Assembly: GCF_001659605.2 (NCBI RefSeq)
Contig: NC_035164.2
Location: 9,448,994 to 9,512,993, forward strand
Reading direction: 5' to 3'
Length of the DNA: 64,000 nucleotides
DNA from: Manihot esculenta
Lineage: Eukaryota; Streptophyta; Magnoliopsida; Malpighiales; Euphorbiaceae
The translations under genes were made by a program, and so were the position numbers. The notes beneath the pieces are model-generated. The model did no database searches and was not told the DNA's origin. It saw nothing but the letters and a program-made list of their open reading frames with translations. This document shows positions 35,599 through 46,234 of the stretch, piece by piece. The first letter of the stretch is position 1. The number at the start of each line of letters is the position of its first letter.

Positions 35599-35670
35599 AG
35601 ACCTGGAACAGCCCTACGGGGACCAGGCACATACACAAAGACCTGGAACAGCCCTACGGGGACCAGGCAC
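35599..35670 (+). repeat. Hairpin cassette, two units (F 5' LTR)
   Basis: Two copies of AGACCTGGAACAGCCC-TACGGGGACCAGGCAC occur in tandem. The arms CCTGG and CCAGG pair, with AGCCC/GGGG-type pairing inside. They sit at the place where the E-type LTRs carry CCAGG...CCTGG arms. The 3' LTR copy is at about 43004-43075. Confidence 0.88.
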
Positions 35671-36298
35671 ATGGTACTTAGGTACCCCAGATGAGATAGA
35701 GGGAGTTTTGATCCGTCCGGCCGAGGTGATGTGATTCTGTGTTGCATTCCATGAGAGCATGTTTTATCACCTGTATTTGCCTATTCTACTCACTGGGCTA
35801 TTGTAGCTCATCCCTCTCCCCTAACTTCAGTTGTGCAGGTTCAGAGGTCAGAGAGAACTCAGCAGGGTACAGAAAGAGTACAGAGTTTTGTAATAGCTAG
35901 TGTGGACATGTATTTGTACAGAGATAATGTATATGTACAGTGTATAGAATGGTGCTTGATTTATAAGAGTTGTAATCCCTTGTTCTTTTCACATGATCAG
36001 TTTATGTTTACATCTATTGTTGTATGTTTATGAGCAAAACCAGGCTTAACATTATGAGTTTGATCCGCCTAGAGCCATGAGGAGTTCTAGTAGGGATTAG
36101 TAGAGCACAGAGAGAGTGCATGCACAGGTTAAGCCTTGGAATGAAGAAAACTTTTATGTTTTTACAGCAAATGTATGATCATGGATGGGATTTCACAGGT
36201 ATACAGACAGGATAGCAGGCTTACTACGGGTCCCGGCGACCTTAAGTCGATCTGGATCCTAGTGCCGGTGACAGTTCGGTTTCCGGGCTGTTACAGAT

Positions 36299-36311
36299 TG
36301 GTATCAGAGCC
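36299..36311 (+). promoter_or_regulatory. Primer-binding site of F
   Basis: TGGTATCAGAGCC, matching initiator tRNA-Met, three bases after the LTR end. Confidence 0.95.
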
Positions 36312-36516
36312 CTAGGTTCATATGGTCGGACCTATAGAGAGAGTTGTGGGCTCATAGAGAGGTTTAACAGGTCAAGCACCATAGGAAAACATGTCCACTA
36401 GGATAGGATGTCAGTCCTGTCTATATGCTGATGTGCAATGCCCTGAGTTATGCATGTGCATGTTTTTTGATGTGTTGCTTCTGTTTTATGTGTTTGTTGT
36501 TTTCCAGAGAGTGAAG

Positions 36517-39500
36517 ATGCGAGGAACTCGTCGATCCGCGAGATTGACTGGAGTCCCACCTGTAAGTGAGGGTACGGCTGCTCGTCCACCTGCCTTGCCA
36601 AGGGCAAGATCTCACAGGTCAAGCAGGGAAGGAACGTCACGAGACCCGAGAAGGTCTTCTGACGAGAGCAGGAGAGGAGTAAACAGAGGGGGAAGGTCAG
36701 TAGAAGAAAGAGGTGTGCTGGAAGAGGATCAGAGTAGAGAAGTAAGCATGGGTGTAGGAAGGTCAGAAGAAGGTATGGGGGAGTCCCAGGGAGGCATGCA
36801 GGCCTCGGGGTTTGGCTATCCACCTTTTCCATAGGGCCCAGAGTATCCGATGGGAGGCACGTCGGATTACTCCAGCTTTGCTCCATATCCACCCTACATG
36901 CCATATATGCCCTATCCTTCCTTTTATCCACCATATCACATGTATCCACCCCCACCTGTTCATCCAAGTCCAGTACAGCCTGAAGTGAGGGAACCAGTTC
37001 CTCCACCACCACCTCCTGAACCAGTAGCCCCTGTTGTGGAAGCACAGCAACCCAGTTCTTCAGGGGGAAGTAAGGTGAAGATGACCGAGTACTTAAAGTT
37101 GGATGCTCCGAAATTCAATACAGGAGATGATCCCTTTGAGTATCTCAGTGCAGTCAGAATGATAACAAGTGAGTTGGGAGCAGATGATGGTAGAGCCATT
37201 GAGATGGCAGGGTTCACGTTAAAGTGCAAGAAAGCTAGAGAATGGTTTAAGAACTATGTGGACCCGAGATTGGAGAGTATGACATGGGAAGAGTTCGCCA
37301 ACGAATTTGCTGGATGGGCTTTTCCTGATAGTTCCAGGGAACTAAAGGTTGTGGAGTTTGAGCAGTTGCGACAGACGGAGGTGATGAGCGTTGATGAATA
37401 TACAGATAAGTTCCTGGAATTGTTGCCATATGTCGGTCAGGCATATGATACAGATCAGAAGAAGGCAAAGAGATATGCCACAAGGCTTCATCCCAGGTAT
37501 TTCTCTTTGATTCTTCATGCGGAGAAGGAAAGTTTCCACTCTATTGTGGATGCTGCTAGAAAGATGGAGGCTAGTGCTATAAGTCAAGGTGTAGTCAAAG
37601 CACAGTCTTCTGGTGTTAAACCAGGTTCTTCTTCACAGAGTACAGTAAGTGCAAGTAAGAAGAGATGGGAGAAATTCAGAGGAAAGAGAGGCAAGTTCTG
37701 GAACAGGCTTAAGTCGGGTCTGGGAATGAGTAGTGGCTCCAGTTCTGGCGCAGATTTTCCAGTGTGCAAGAGGTGTGGCAAACAGCATAGAGGAGCTTGT
37801 CAGTTGGGATCCACAGCCTGCTATAGATGTGGGCAGGAAGGACATTATGCACGGGAATGTCCTCAGGCGACTTTAGTTGCACCATCCCAGCAGATGAGTA
37901 CGGGCAGTGTGGTTCAGCCCGTAGCTTCAGCCGTACCACCAAGCAGTGGCAGAGGAAGAGGAAGAGGGGTAGCCTCTTCATCAGGGATGGGTTCCCGAGG
38001 TGCAGGGCCGTCAGCCCCAGCACGGATTTTCACCCTGACTCAGCAGGAGGCAGACACGTCGAACACGGTGGTGTCAGGTAATCTCATCATTGGGTGTTCA
38101 GAGGTGTATGCTTTAATGGACCCCGGTGCTTCTCACTCTTTCATTTCTTCTAGAGCTGCAGAGAGGTTGGGTCTGATGGTGTCTGAGTTAGAGTATCCTC
38201 TATGGGTCAGTGGACCCAAATGTGATCCATCTTTGGCAGAGTCAGTCTGTCGGTTCAGTCCAGTGTGCATAGAGGGTAGATACCTTCCAGCTGACCTGGT
38301 GGTTCTAGAGTTGACAGATTTTGATGTCATTCTAGGGATGGACTGGTTATCTACGTATGATGCTACCCTGAACTGTAGAGACAAGGTAGTCAGTGTCAGA
38401 GACCAGGATGGGTCAGAGTGTGTCTTCAGAGGAGACAGGAGAGGGACACCTAGGGGTTTGATATCAGCCCTCCAGGCTCGTAGGATGTTAAGGAAGGGGT
38501 GTCAGGGGTTCCTAGCTTATGTGAGAGAGCTAGACAGTCAGGTTAGGGAACCATCCTCAGTACCAGTTGTTAGAGACTTTCCAGATTTGTTTCCTGAAGA
38601 GCTTCCAGGACTGCCACCGGATAGGGAAATAGAGTTCGAGATTGAGTTGATGCCCAATGCCAGACCGATCTCTATTCCTCCCTACAGGATGGCACCAGCA
38701 GAGTTGCGAGAGTTAAAAGAGCAGTTACAGGATTTGGTAGCTAAGGGTTTCATCCGCCCGAGTACCTCACCCTGGGGTGCTCCAGTATTGTTTGTCAGAA
38801 AGAAGGATGGACCTCTTAGACTTTGTGTCGACTACAGACAGTTGAACAAAGTCACTATCAAAAATAAGTATCCTTTACCCAGGATCGATGATCTATTCGA
38901 CCAGCTGGCAGGAGCAGGTTGTTTTTCTAAAATAGATCTGAGATCCGGATACCACCAGTTGAAGATCAGGGAAGGAGATGTATCCAAGACTGCTTTTAGA
39001 ACCAGATATGGGCATTATGAGTTCCTTGTGATGCCGTTCGGGTTGACTAACGCCCCTGCAGCATTCATGGATCTCATGAACAGGGTTTTCAGGGAGTACT
39101 TGGATCGTTTTGTGATCGTCTTTATTGATGATATCTTGGTGTACTCCAGGAATGCAGAGGACCATGCCCAGCATCTGCGGATAGTGCTGCAAACCTTGAG
39201 AGAGCATGGCTTGTATGCCAAGTTCTCCAAGTGCGACTTCTGGCTAAGGAGCATTTCCTTTTTGGGACATGTTGTATCAGAGGACGGTATAGCAGTAGAT
39301 CCCAAAAAGGTAGAGGCAGTAGCCAACTGGCCTACACCCACTACAGTGACAGAGATCAAGAGTTTTTTGGGTTTGGCAGGCTACTATCGACGGTTTGTGC
39401 AGGACTTTTCGAAGATAGCTGCTCCTATGACCAGACTGACCAGAAAGAATCAGAAGTTTGTGTGGTCAGAGGAATGTGAGGACAGTTTTGCAGAGTTGAA

Positions 39501-41463
39501 GAGACGGTTAACTTCAGCACCGGTGTTAGCACTGCCGATCAGTGATGAAGATTTCACAGTGTTCTGTGATGCATCCCGAGTGGGATTAGGTTGTGTGTTG
39601 ATGCAGAATGATAGAGTGATAGCTTATGCTTCTAGACAACTGAAGAAGCACGAGCTGAACTATCCGACACACGATCTTGAGATGGCAGCTGTTATCTTTG
39701 CACTTAAGATGTGGAGGCATTACCTCTATGGGGTAAAGTGTGAGATCTTTACGGATCATAAGAGCCTGCAGCACATCTTAAGTCAGAGAGAGTTAAACTT
39801 GAGGCAGAGACGGTGGGTAGAATTGCTCAGTGATTATGATTGTAAGATCCAGTATCATCCGGGCAAAGCTAATGTTGTAGCTGATGCCTTAAGCCGAAAG
39901 TCACTTGGCAGTTTATCCCACATTGTAGTAGAAAGAAGACCGGTGGTGAAGGATTTCTACAAGCTCGTGGAAGAAGGGTTACAATTGCAATTATCTGGTA
40001 CGGGTGCTTTGATCGCACAGATGAGAGTGACACCAGTGTTTCTAGAGCAAGTGGCTCTGAAACAGCACGAAGATCCCGAGTTAGTGAAGATTGCCAGGAC
40101 GGTTCAGTCTGGCAACAGTGCAGAGTTCAGATTTGACGGTGAGGGGATTCTTCGGCACGGTAAGAGGTTATGTGTACCAGATGATAGCAGTTTGAAGGTA
40201 GACATTATGAGGGAAGCTCATAATGCGCGGTATAGCATTCACCCGGGAGCCACCAAGATGTATCAAGATCTGAGAAGGGTGTATTGGTGGCCAGCAATGA
40301 AGCGAGAAGTGGCACAATTCGTGTCAGCCTGCGAGACATGTCAAAGGGTGAAGCTAGAGCACCAGAAGCCGGCTGGACTGCTTAACCCACTGCCGATTCC
40401 AGAATGGAAATGGGAGAACATTGCTATGGATTTTGTAGTGGGGTTACCGGCGACGTCTAACAGATTAGACTCCATCTGGGTGATTGTGGATAGACTCACT
40501 AAATCTGCTCACTTCATTCCAGTCAGGAGTAACTACTCTGTGGACAAATTGGCGCAGGTGTATGTCGACGAGATAGTAAGGTTGCATGGAGTTCCAGTGT
40601 CGATAGTATCAGATCGAGGACCTCAGTTCACCTCCAGGTTTTGGCGGAGTCTGCAAACTGAAATGGGCACAAGATTGGATTTCAGCACTGCTTTCCATCC
40701 ACAGACAGACGGTCAGTCAGAGAGAACTATCCAGACCATTGAAGATATGCTGAGAATGTGTGTGTTAGACTTTGGCGGTTCTTGGAGGCAGCATCTACCT
40801 CTGGTGGAGTTTGCCTACAATAACAGCCATCATGCTAGCATAGGGATGGCCCCTTATGAAGCTTTGTATGGGAGGAAGTGCCGAACACCTGTTTGCTGGG
40901 AAGAGGTAGGAGAGAAAACGCTTGCAGGGCCAGAGTTAGTTGAGATAACCAGCAAGTTAGTGCCTATCATCAGAGAGAGGATCAGAACAGCTGTAAGCAG
41001 ACAGAAAAGCTATGCAGACATCCGTAGGAAGCAGATAGAGTTCCAGGAGGGGGATATGGTATTGCTTAAGGTGTCTCCGATGAAGGGAGTGGTTCGGTTT
41101 GGGAAGAAGGGTAAACTGGCCCCACGGTATATTGGTCCCTTTGAGATCTTGCAGAAAATCGGGCCTGTATCGTATAAGCTAGATTTACCGGCTTCTATGG
41201 AACGAATTCACCCGGTATTCCATGTTTCTATGTTGCGGAAGTTTGTGTCAGATCCAGAGAAGGTTCTTAGTGAACCTGAGGTGGAAATCTTAAGTGATCT
41301 CACCTATGTAGAGCAGCCAGTGCGGATCCTTGACACCCAGATCAGAAAGCTGAGAAACAAGGAGATACCAATGGTGAAAGTTCTGTGGAACCACCACAAC
41401 CTAGAAGAGTGCACTTGGGAGACTCGGGAGTCTATGCTCCAGCAATACCCGTATCTGTTTTAA
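36517..41463 (+). CDS. gag-pol: F Gag-Pol polyprotein with one in-frame TAG
   Basis: The frame is 1,648 codons from the conserved [12 protein letters not shown] start. Approximate residues: Arg/Ser-rich N-terminus 1-85; Pro/Tyr-rich linker 100-185; gag domain 190-310; zinc knuckle [14 protein letters not shown] 435-448 after a second Cys motif; protease DPGASHSF with Asp 535; RT with [10 protein letters not shown] (first Asp 871); RNase H with [11 protein letters not shown] (Asp 1018). Integrase has the zinc finger H1235-H1242-C1272-C1275 and catalytic D1305, D1366, E1402, with 35 residues between the last two. A chromodomain-like tail spans about 1600-1648. The only break is TAG at 36832-36834 in the linker, a Gln codon in D. 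An ATG (MGGTSDYS) follows 15 bases later and opens 1,537 codons, so a shortened polyprotein lacking 111 residues could still be made. Confidence 0.95.
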
Positions 41464-41508
41464 GGTTAGTTTTTTTTTTCTTTTCTATGTGTTTCTGTTG
41501 TGTTAGGG

Positions 41509-41543
41509 ACATTCGGGGACGAATGTTCTTAAGGGGGGGAGAA
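41509..41543 (+). promoter_or_regulatory. F hairpin and polypurine tract
   Basis: GACATTCG-GGGA-CGAATGTT hairpin, then TTAAGGGGGGGAGAA ending at the base before the 3' LTR. Confidence 0.9.
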
Positions 41544-43700
41544 TGTAAGACCCGGCTCGAGTCCGGCATCGGAATTCCTATAGTCCGGTGGAATCTCGGG
41601 TGTCGGAACCCTCGAGAAGGGTAATGCCTATGTTTTCCAAAGTATTTTCACTTGTTTTCATGTTTTGAAGTGGTAAAAGACTTGAGTTTTGAAAGAAAAG
41701 CAACAAGGGAGAAATGCAAAGGTTCGGCCGCCGAAGGTAACTTTCGGCCGCCGAACATTGCATGGTTGCGGCTTCACGTTCGGCTGCCGAAGGTGGTCTG
41801 GCCAGCCACCTATAAAAAGGGCCAAGGGTCGGTGGAAGGAGGTTATTTCTCCTCCACTTGCAGCCAGAGGTGAGTTTCAGCCTCTCCTATGTTGACTTTC
41901 ATGTTTTCCATGATTTTCATCAAATCTTTCAAGAGTTTTAAGAGTTTTGGTGATTTATGAAGGTTTTGAGCAAAAGAAGCAAGTTTTGAAGCTTGGAGCT
42001 TTGGAAGAGCTTTTCTTCATATCTCCACGTTAGGATCCTTCATCCTCAAGTTGTGTAAGAGGTAAGTGAAGATCCTGAGCTTCTTTGATGATTTTGAAAG
42101 GTTTTATGAAGTTTGTATGGGTAGTTTGCATGTTTAGGTTTAGGTGAGGTTTTTGGTGATTTGTGGTGTTCAAACATGATTAAGTGTTATGTGCTATGTT
42201 TGTTTGGGGTTTTAGGGTAGTTTTAGACCCCTTTGTGCATATATATGTGTATATGCTAGTTGGGAGTAGTTGATGTGCCTGTTTGTAGGTTTTTGGGCAA
42301 AGTTTGCATGAAACAGAGCAGGGTTCTGTCCTTCGGGCAAAACCAGGTTCGGCCGCCGAAGGAAGGTTCGGCCGCCGAACCCTTTGTGGAGGCAGTTCGG
42401 CTGCCAAAGGTTGCCCCCGAAAGCGAGGCTTTCGGTTTAGGAAGAGACTTTCGGTCGCCGAAAGAGGGAGTTCGGCCGCCGAAAGTGTGTGAGTTTCGTC
42501 TCTGGACGAGACCTTCGGCCGCCGAAGGTGCCGCCGAACATGCATGAGTTTCGTCTCTGGAGAGGGGTTTCGGCCGCCGAACCTGCCGCCGAAAGTGCCC
42601 TGTCCAGCTTTCTTTTGCATGTTTTATGTGATGGTTTGAGGTTTGTTTAGAGGGGTTTTGGGGAGTTTCGTCGAGATGTTCTTGAGTGAGTTTAGTCCCT
42701 CATTTGAGTCCACCTGTGTAGGTACGGACCAGAGGAATCAGGGAGGTCAGCAGTGAGTCCAGTGTCAGAACCTGCAGAGTCAGTTCAGAGATAACTAAAG
42801 GTGAGTGGAATTTAACTTAATGTTTTAATATGATAACTGATATTTTCTCATGCTTCATGCATCATGACTATGCTTTAGGGTGAGTGCATTAGTGTACACA
42901 AAGATGATGCATTGCATTTATCCTTGTACTTGGCATTGCTCCTTGTACATTGTTTATGTGAGACGGCACGGACTTCGTGAGGATTCATTAGCCCTCAGAG
43001 GAAAGACCTGGAACAGCCCTACGGGGACCAGGCACATACACAAAGACCTGGAACAGCCCTACGGGGACCAGGCACATGGTACTTAGGTACCCCAGATGAG
43101 ATAGAGGGAGTTTTGATCCGTCCGGCCGAGGTGATGTGATTCTGTGTTGCATTCCATGAGAGCATGTTTTATCACCTGTATTTGCCTATTCTACTCACTG
43201 GGCTATTGTAGCTCATCCCTCTCCCCTAACTTCAGTTGTGCAGGTTCAGAGGTCAGAGAGAACTCAGCAGGGTACAGAAAGAGTACAGAGTTTTGTAATA
43301 GCTAGTGTGGACATGTATTTGTACAGAGATAATGTATATGTACAGTGTATAGAATGGTGCTTGATTTATAAGAGTTGTAATCCCTTGTTCTTTTCACATG
43401 ATCAGTTTATGTTTACATCTATTGTTGTATGTTTATGGGCAAAACCAGGCTTAACATTATGAGTTTGATCCGCCTAGAGCCATGAGGAGTTCTAGTAGGG
43501 ATTAGTAGAGCACAGAGAGAGTGCATGCACAGGTTAAGCCTTGGAATGAAGAAAACTTTTATGTTTTTACAGCAAATGTATGATCATGGATGGGATTTCA
43601 CAGGTATACAGACAGGATAGCAGGCTTACTACGGGTCCCGGCGACCTTAAGTCGATCTGGATCCTAGTGCCGGTGACAGTTCGGTTTCCGGGCTGTTACA
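41544..43700 (+). mobile_element. F 3' LTR
   Basis: 2,157 bp, the same length as the 5' LTR. TATA box at 41811-41818. It ends ...GGCTGTTACA before the AGATA duplication. Confidence 0.97.
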
Positions 43701-43705
43701 AGATA

Positions 43706-44420
43706 TGGATAATGTTGTTGAAAAGTATTGCCCCTCTAATGGACGCATTAACTCCTCCCTCCTCAAGAAGATTCGTTTTCAAATCAACAAGCATAATAAT
43801 GAAAAAAGGATCGGTGAATACATACTTATTTTCAGGTTTGTGTTCTTCGGTAACAATCTCACAACCAACTTAATTGTCATGGTTTTAATCTATTGAATGA
43901 GCTTTTATATAAATTGCATGGATTTCTTCAACTAAATAATCCTCTTCAACATGTTTGGTTTGGATTATGATTTCTTCCTCAAAAGATTTCTCTTCAAATA
44001 TAGTTGAAACTTCTTCATTATCAATGTATTGTGATGGTAATTGAGATTGCTTTGACCATTAAAGTCGAAGATTCTCTAAAACTTTCGCTTCTTCTTGATA
44101 TTTTTTAATATGCACTTTTATGATATCACAATTTTCACTTAATGATTTAAGAATATCTTATTAATCTCTTAAATGGAATTTCCTGGATCTTCTATATGCC
44201 ATGCTTTTTTTTCACTCTTCTTTCTTTTTTTTCTCTTTTCTTTCTTTTTTCTTTTAAATCTCACACAATTGAAATAAAACCTTTTGTTTCTATTTTTTTT
44301 GAAATAAATGAGATAAAAAACTAAAACAAATGAATAATGAATTAAATACCTAAAATAAAAATAATTGAACTGAAAGTAAACAAATAAAATAATGAAATTT
44401 ATCTACTACCTAATACCAAT
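43706..44420 (-). other. Degenerate internal region of an old minus-strand LTR element
   Basis: The region is AT-rich with a pyrimidine tract (44215-44260). The minus strand from about 44120 to 43820 has acidic coding-like pieces (such as IFEEKSFEEEIIIQTKHVEED) broken by stops. It lies inside the primer-binding-like site at 44406-44420, so it may be gag-side sequence of the LTR element starting at 44421. I do not recognise a specific family. Confidence 0.4.
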
Positions 44421-45215
44421 TGATGGGGAATCTAGGATCAACTCGTGATAAAAAAACCCCGAACACACACTTAACAAAGAACGAGATAAAAATATCTTCC
44501 ATAAGGTTGCTCTACCATACCCCTAATCAACCAATGAGATTAGAAATGAAGATAATTAAGCGATTCCCACTAGATAAAGCCACAAGTAATTCTTGTTAAA
44601 TTAATAAGTATGGAGGAAATCTATATTAGAACACCACAAGGTTGAACTTTGATAAGTTGCTAAATGTGGAGAAAAACCAAAGTTTTATGAATAAATTCTC
44701 ATCGTAGAGAAAAATATCAAATATTTACTTATTAATTTCCTTCCTTCTGCATACAAAATAAATACTATTTATAACCAAATATCTCTTAATCCTAATTAGA
44801 ATTGGAAAACAAAAGAAATCTTAATTGAAATAAGAAAATAAGATAAATCATAGTTGAAATAGGAAAATATAAGATAATCCTATTTGAATAAGGAAAACTA
44901 TATCTAATCCTACTAATTTGAATCCTAATCCATATAAGATTATAAAAGACACTAAACATAATAAAATATCTCATATATAAATTTTCAAAAGTAAATAAAT
45001 TATGACTGGAATTAGACCTACGAATTTTTAAAAAAATAAGACTTTTTTTTCTTGACTTCAAAATGTGGTATTCAAAATGAATGACTTGAATTCTCTTTGA
45101 TTGCTAGTGATTCAAAACTTCTCATATTGAATCTTTGAAGAATGTGAAGACTTCAATGTGTAACTTATTATTAAAGAATCGTGTCATTCTCATATTCGCA
45201 TCACACGCTGTCCCA
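44421..45215 (-). mobile_element. Relic LTR (family Y), right end uncertain
   Basis: On the minus strand this reads from a TATA-like TTATAAATAGT (near 44768-44776) down to ...GATTCCCCATCA. ATTGGTATTAGGTAG then follows, a decayed match to the initiator-Met PBS, so it looks like a 5' LTR end. The LTR start on the right is not clear; TGACAAAATTAATC near 45230 is one candidate. Confidence 0.5.
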
Positions 45216-45409
45216 AGATTAATTTTGTCAATTAAAGATTTTAAGTGATTTAACAAATGAATTTTAGGTTAGGTTAACGAAAATTTAGTTTGATTTTAAC
45301 AAAAGGATCAATTTGTTTAATGGAAGTTAAATTGAAGGATGAAATTGTTACTCAAAATTTAAAGTGACTAATTTGTGGATTTCGCTATATGTCAAGGATT
45401 TAGTTGTAA

Positions 45410-46234
45410 AATACCCTACATTTTACTTGTTATTGGTTATATTTCAAAATGGGTGGAAGCCAAACCCACTAAATCTAAGGATTCAAAGGTTGTGTCTACT
45501 TTTTTAAAAAATAATATTTTTGCTAAGTATGGAATACCGTGACTACTTGTTAATGATCGAGGGACGCATTTTTGTAATAGGTGATTAAAGCATTATTGAA
45601 AAATATGGAGTTACTCATCGTACCTTTACAACATATCATCCTCAGACAAACATTCAAGCTGAAGTTTTCAATCGAGAAATAAAGTCAATTTTGAAAAAAA
45701 TAGTCAATATAAATAAGAAGGATTGGAGAACTCAACTTTATAATGTATTATGGGCATATAGAACAGCCTACAAGACCCCAATCAGCATGTTACTATTTCG
45801 ACTAGTTTATGGCAAGTCTTGCCCTTTACGAGTAGAATTAGAATATAAGACTTTTTAAGCGGTAAAGCAATGGCATAGCAATCTAAGCGAGGGAATCTCT
45901 AACCATAAACTACAATTACAGAAATTAGAAGAAATAAAGAATGATACATATGAGAGTGCAAGAATTTATAAAGAAAAGAACAAGACCTTTCATGACAAAT
46001 CAATCTCTCAGAAGAATTTTAAAGTGGAATAAAATTTGTACTTTTTTATTCTCGCATAAAATTGTTCCTCAGAAAATTAAAAACTTGATGGATTGGTACA
46101 TTCATAGTGATCAAGTCATTTCCCCATAGAGCTATGCAAATTCAAAGTATAGAATATCAAAAAAATTTCAAGGTGAATGGACATAGGCTCAAAATTTTTT
46201 GTGAAGGATTTGAGCCTATAAATGAAGAAATCAT
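45410..46234 (+). pseudogene. Athila/Tat-like integrase fragment
   Basis: Translation with frameshifts gives YISKWVEAKPTKSKDSKVV, NDRGTHFCN (middle catalytic Asp region), THRTFTTYHPQTNIQAEVFNR (Glu region), DWRTQLYNVLWAYRTAYKTP, KLQLQKLEEIKNDTYESARI and YQKNFKVNGHRLK. The pattern is that of Athila-type gypsy integrases, distinct from the E/F/D family. Stops occur at several points and a frame break lies near 45585. Element D is inserted at its 3' edge, and the sequence resumes at 55547. Confidence 0.82.

Larger units (their letters stand above)
34139..36295 (+). mobile_element. F 5' LTR
   Basis: The tips are TGTAAGACCCGG and CCGGGCTGTTACA, which form imperfect inverted repeats of about 13 bp. 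Palindromes lie at 34317-34390, the TATA box at 34406, a second cluster at 34941-35190, and two hairpin units at about 35599-35670. Confidence 0.97.
34657..36507 (+). other. Predicted leader intron of F
   Basis: The donor AAGAG|GTAAGTGA matches the consensus almost perfectly. The acceptor TTGTTTTCCAG at 36507 lies nine bases before the gag ATG at 36517, behind a long U-rich tract. The predicted intron of 1,851 nt contains the second palindrome cluster, the hairpin units and the PBS. Confidence 0.55.
34139..43700 (+). mobile_element. Ty3/gypsy element F, full length and young
   Basis: Length is 9,562 bp, flanked by a perfect 5-bp duplication AGATA (34134-34138 and 43701-43705). Both LTRs are 2,157 bp and differ by eye at only three places (near 34381, 35327 and 36035 and their partners). 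PBS, PPT and a polyprotein frame are all present, with a single nonsense codon. It is the best candidate here for a recently active element. The protein tail points to a chromodomain-bearing clade, most like Tekay/Del; that clade call is inference. Confidence 0.98.

Noticed and set aside
36391..36516. Upstream Met at 36391 as start of F gag
   Set aside because: The conserved start in all four elements is [12 protein letters not shown]. The upstream stretch includes the predicted U-rich tract and 3' splice site.
41544..43700. F 3' LTR as an independent solo insertion
   Set aside because: It is directly preceded by a PPT, matches the 5' LTR over its full length, and the AGATA duplications flank the whole element only.
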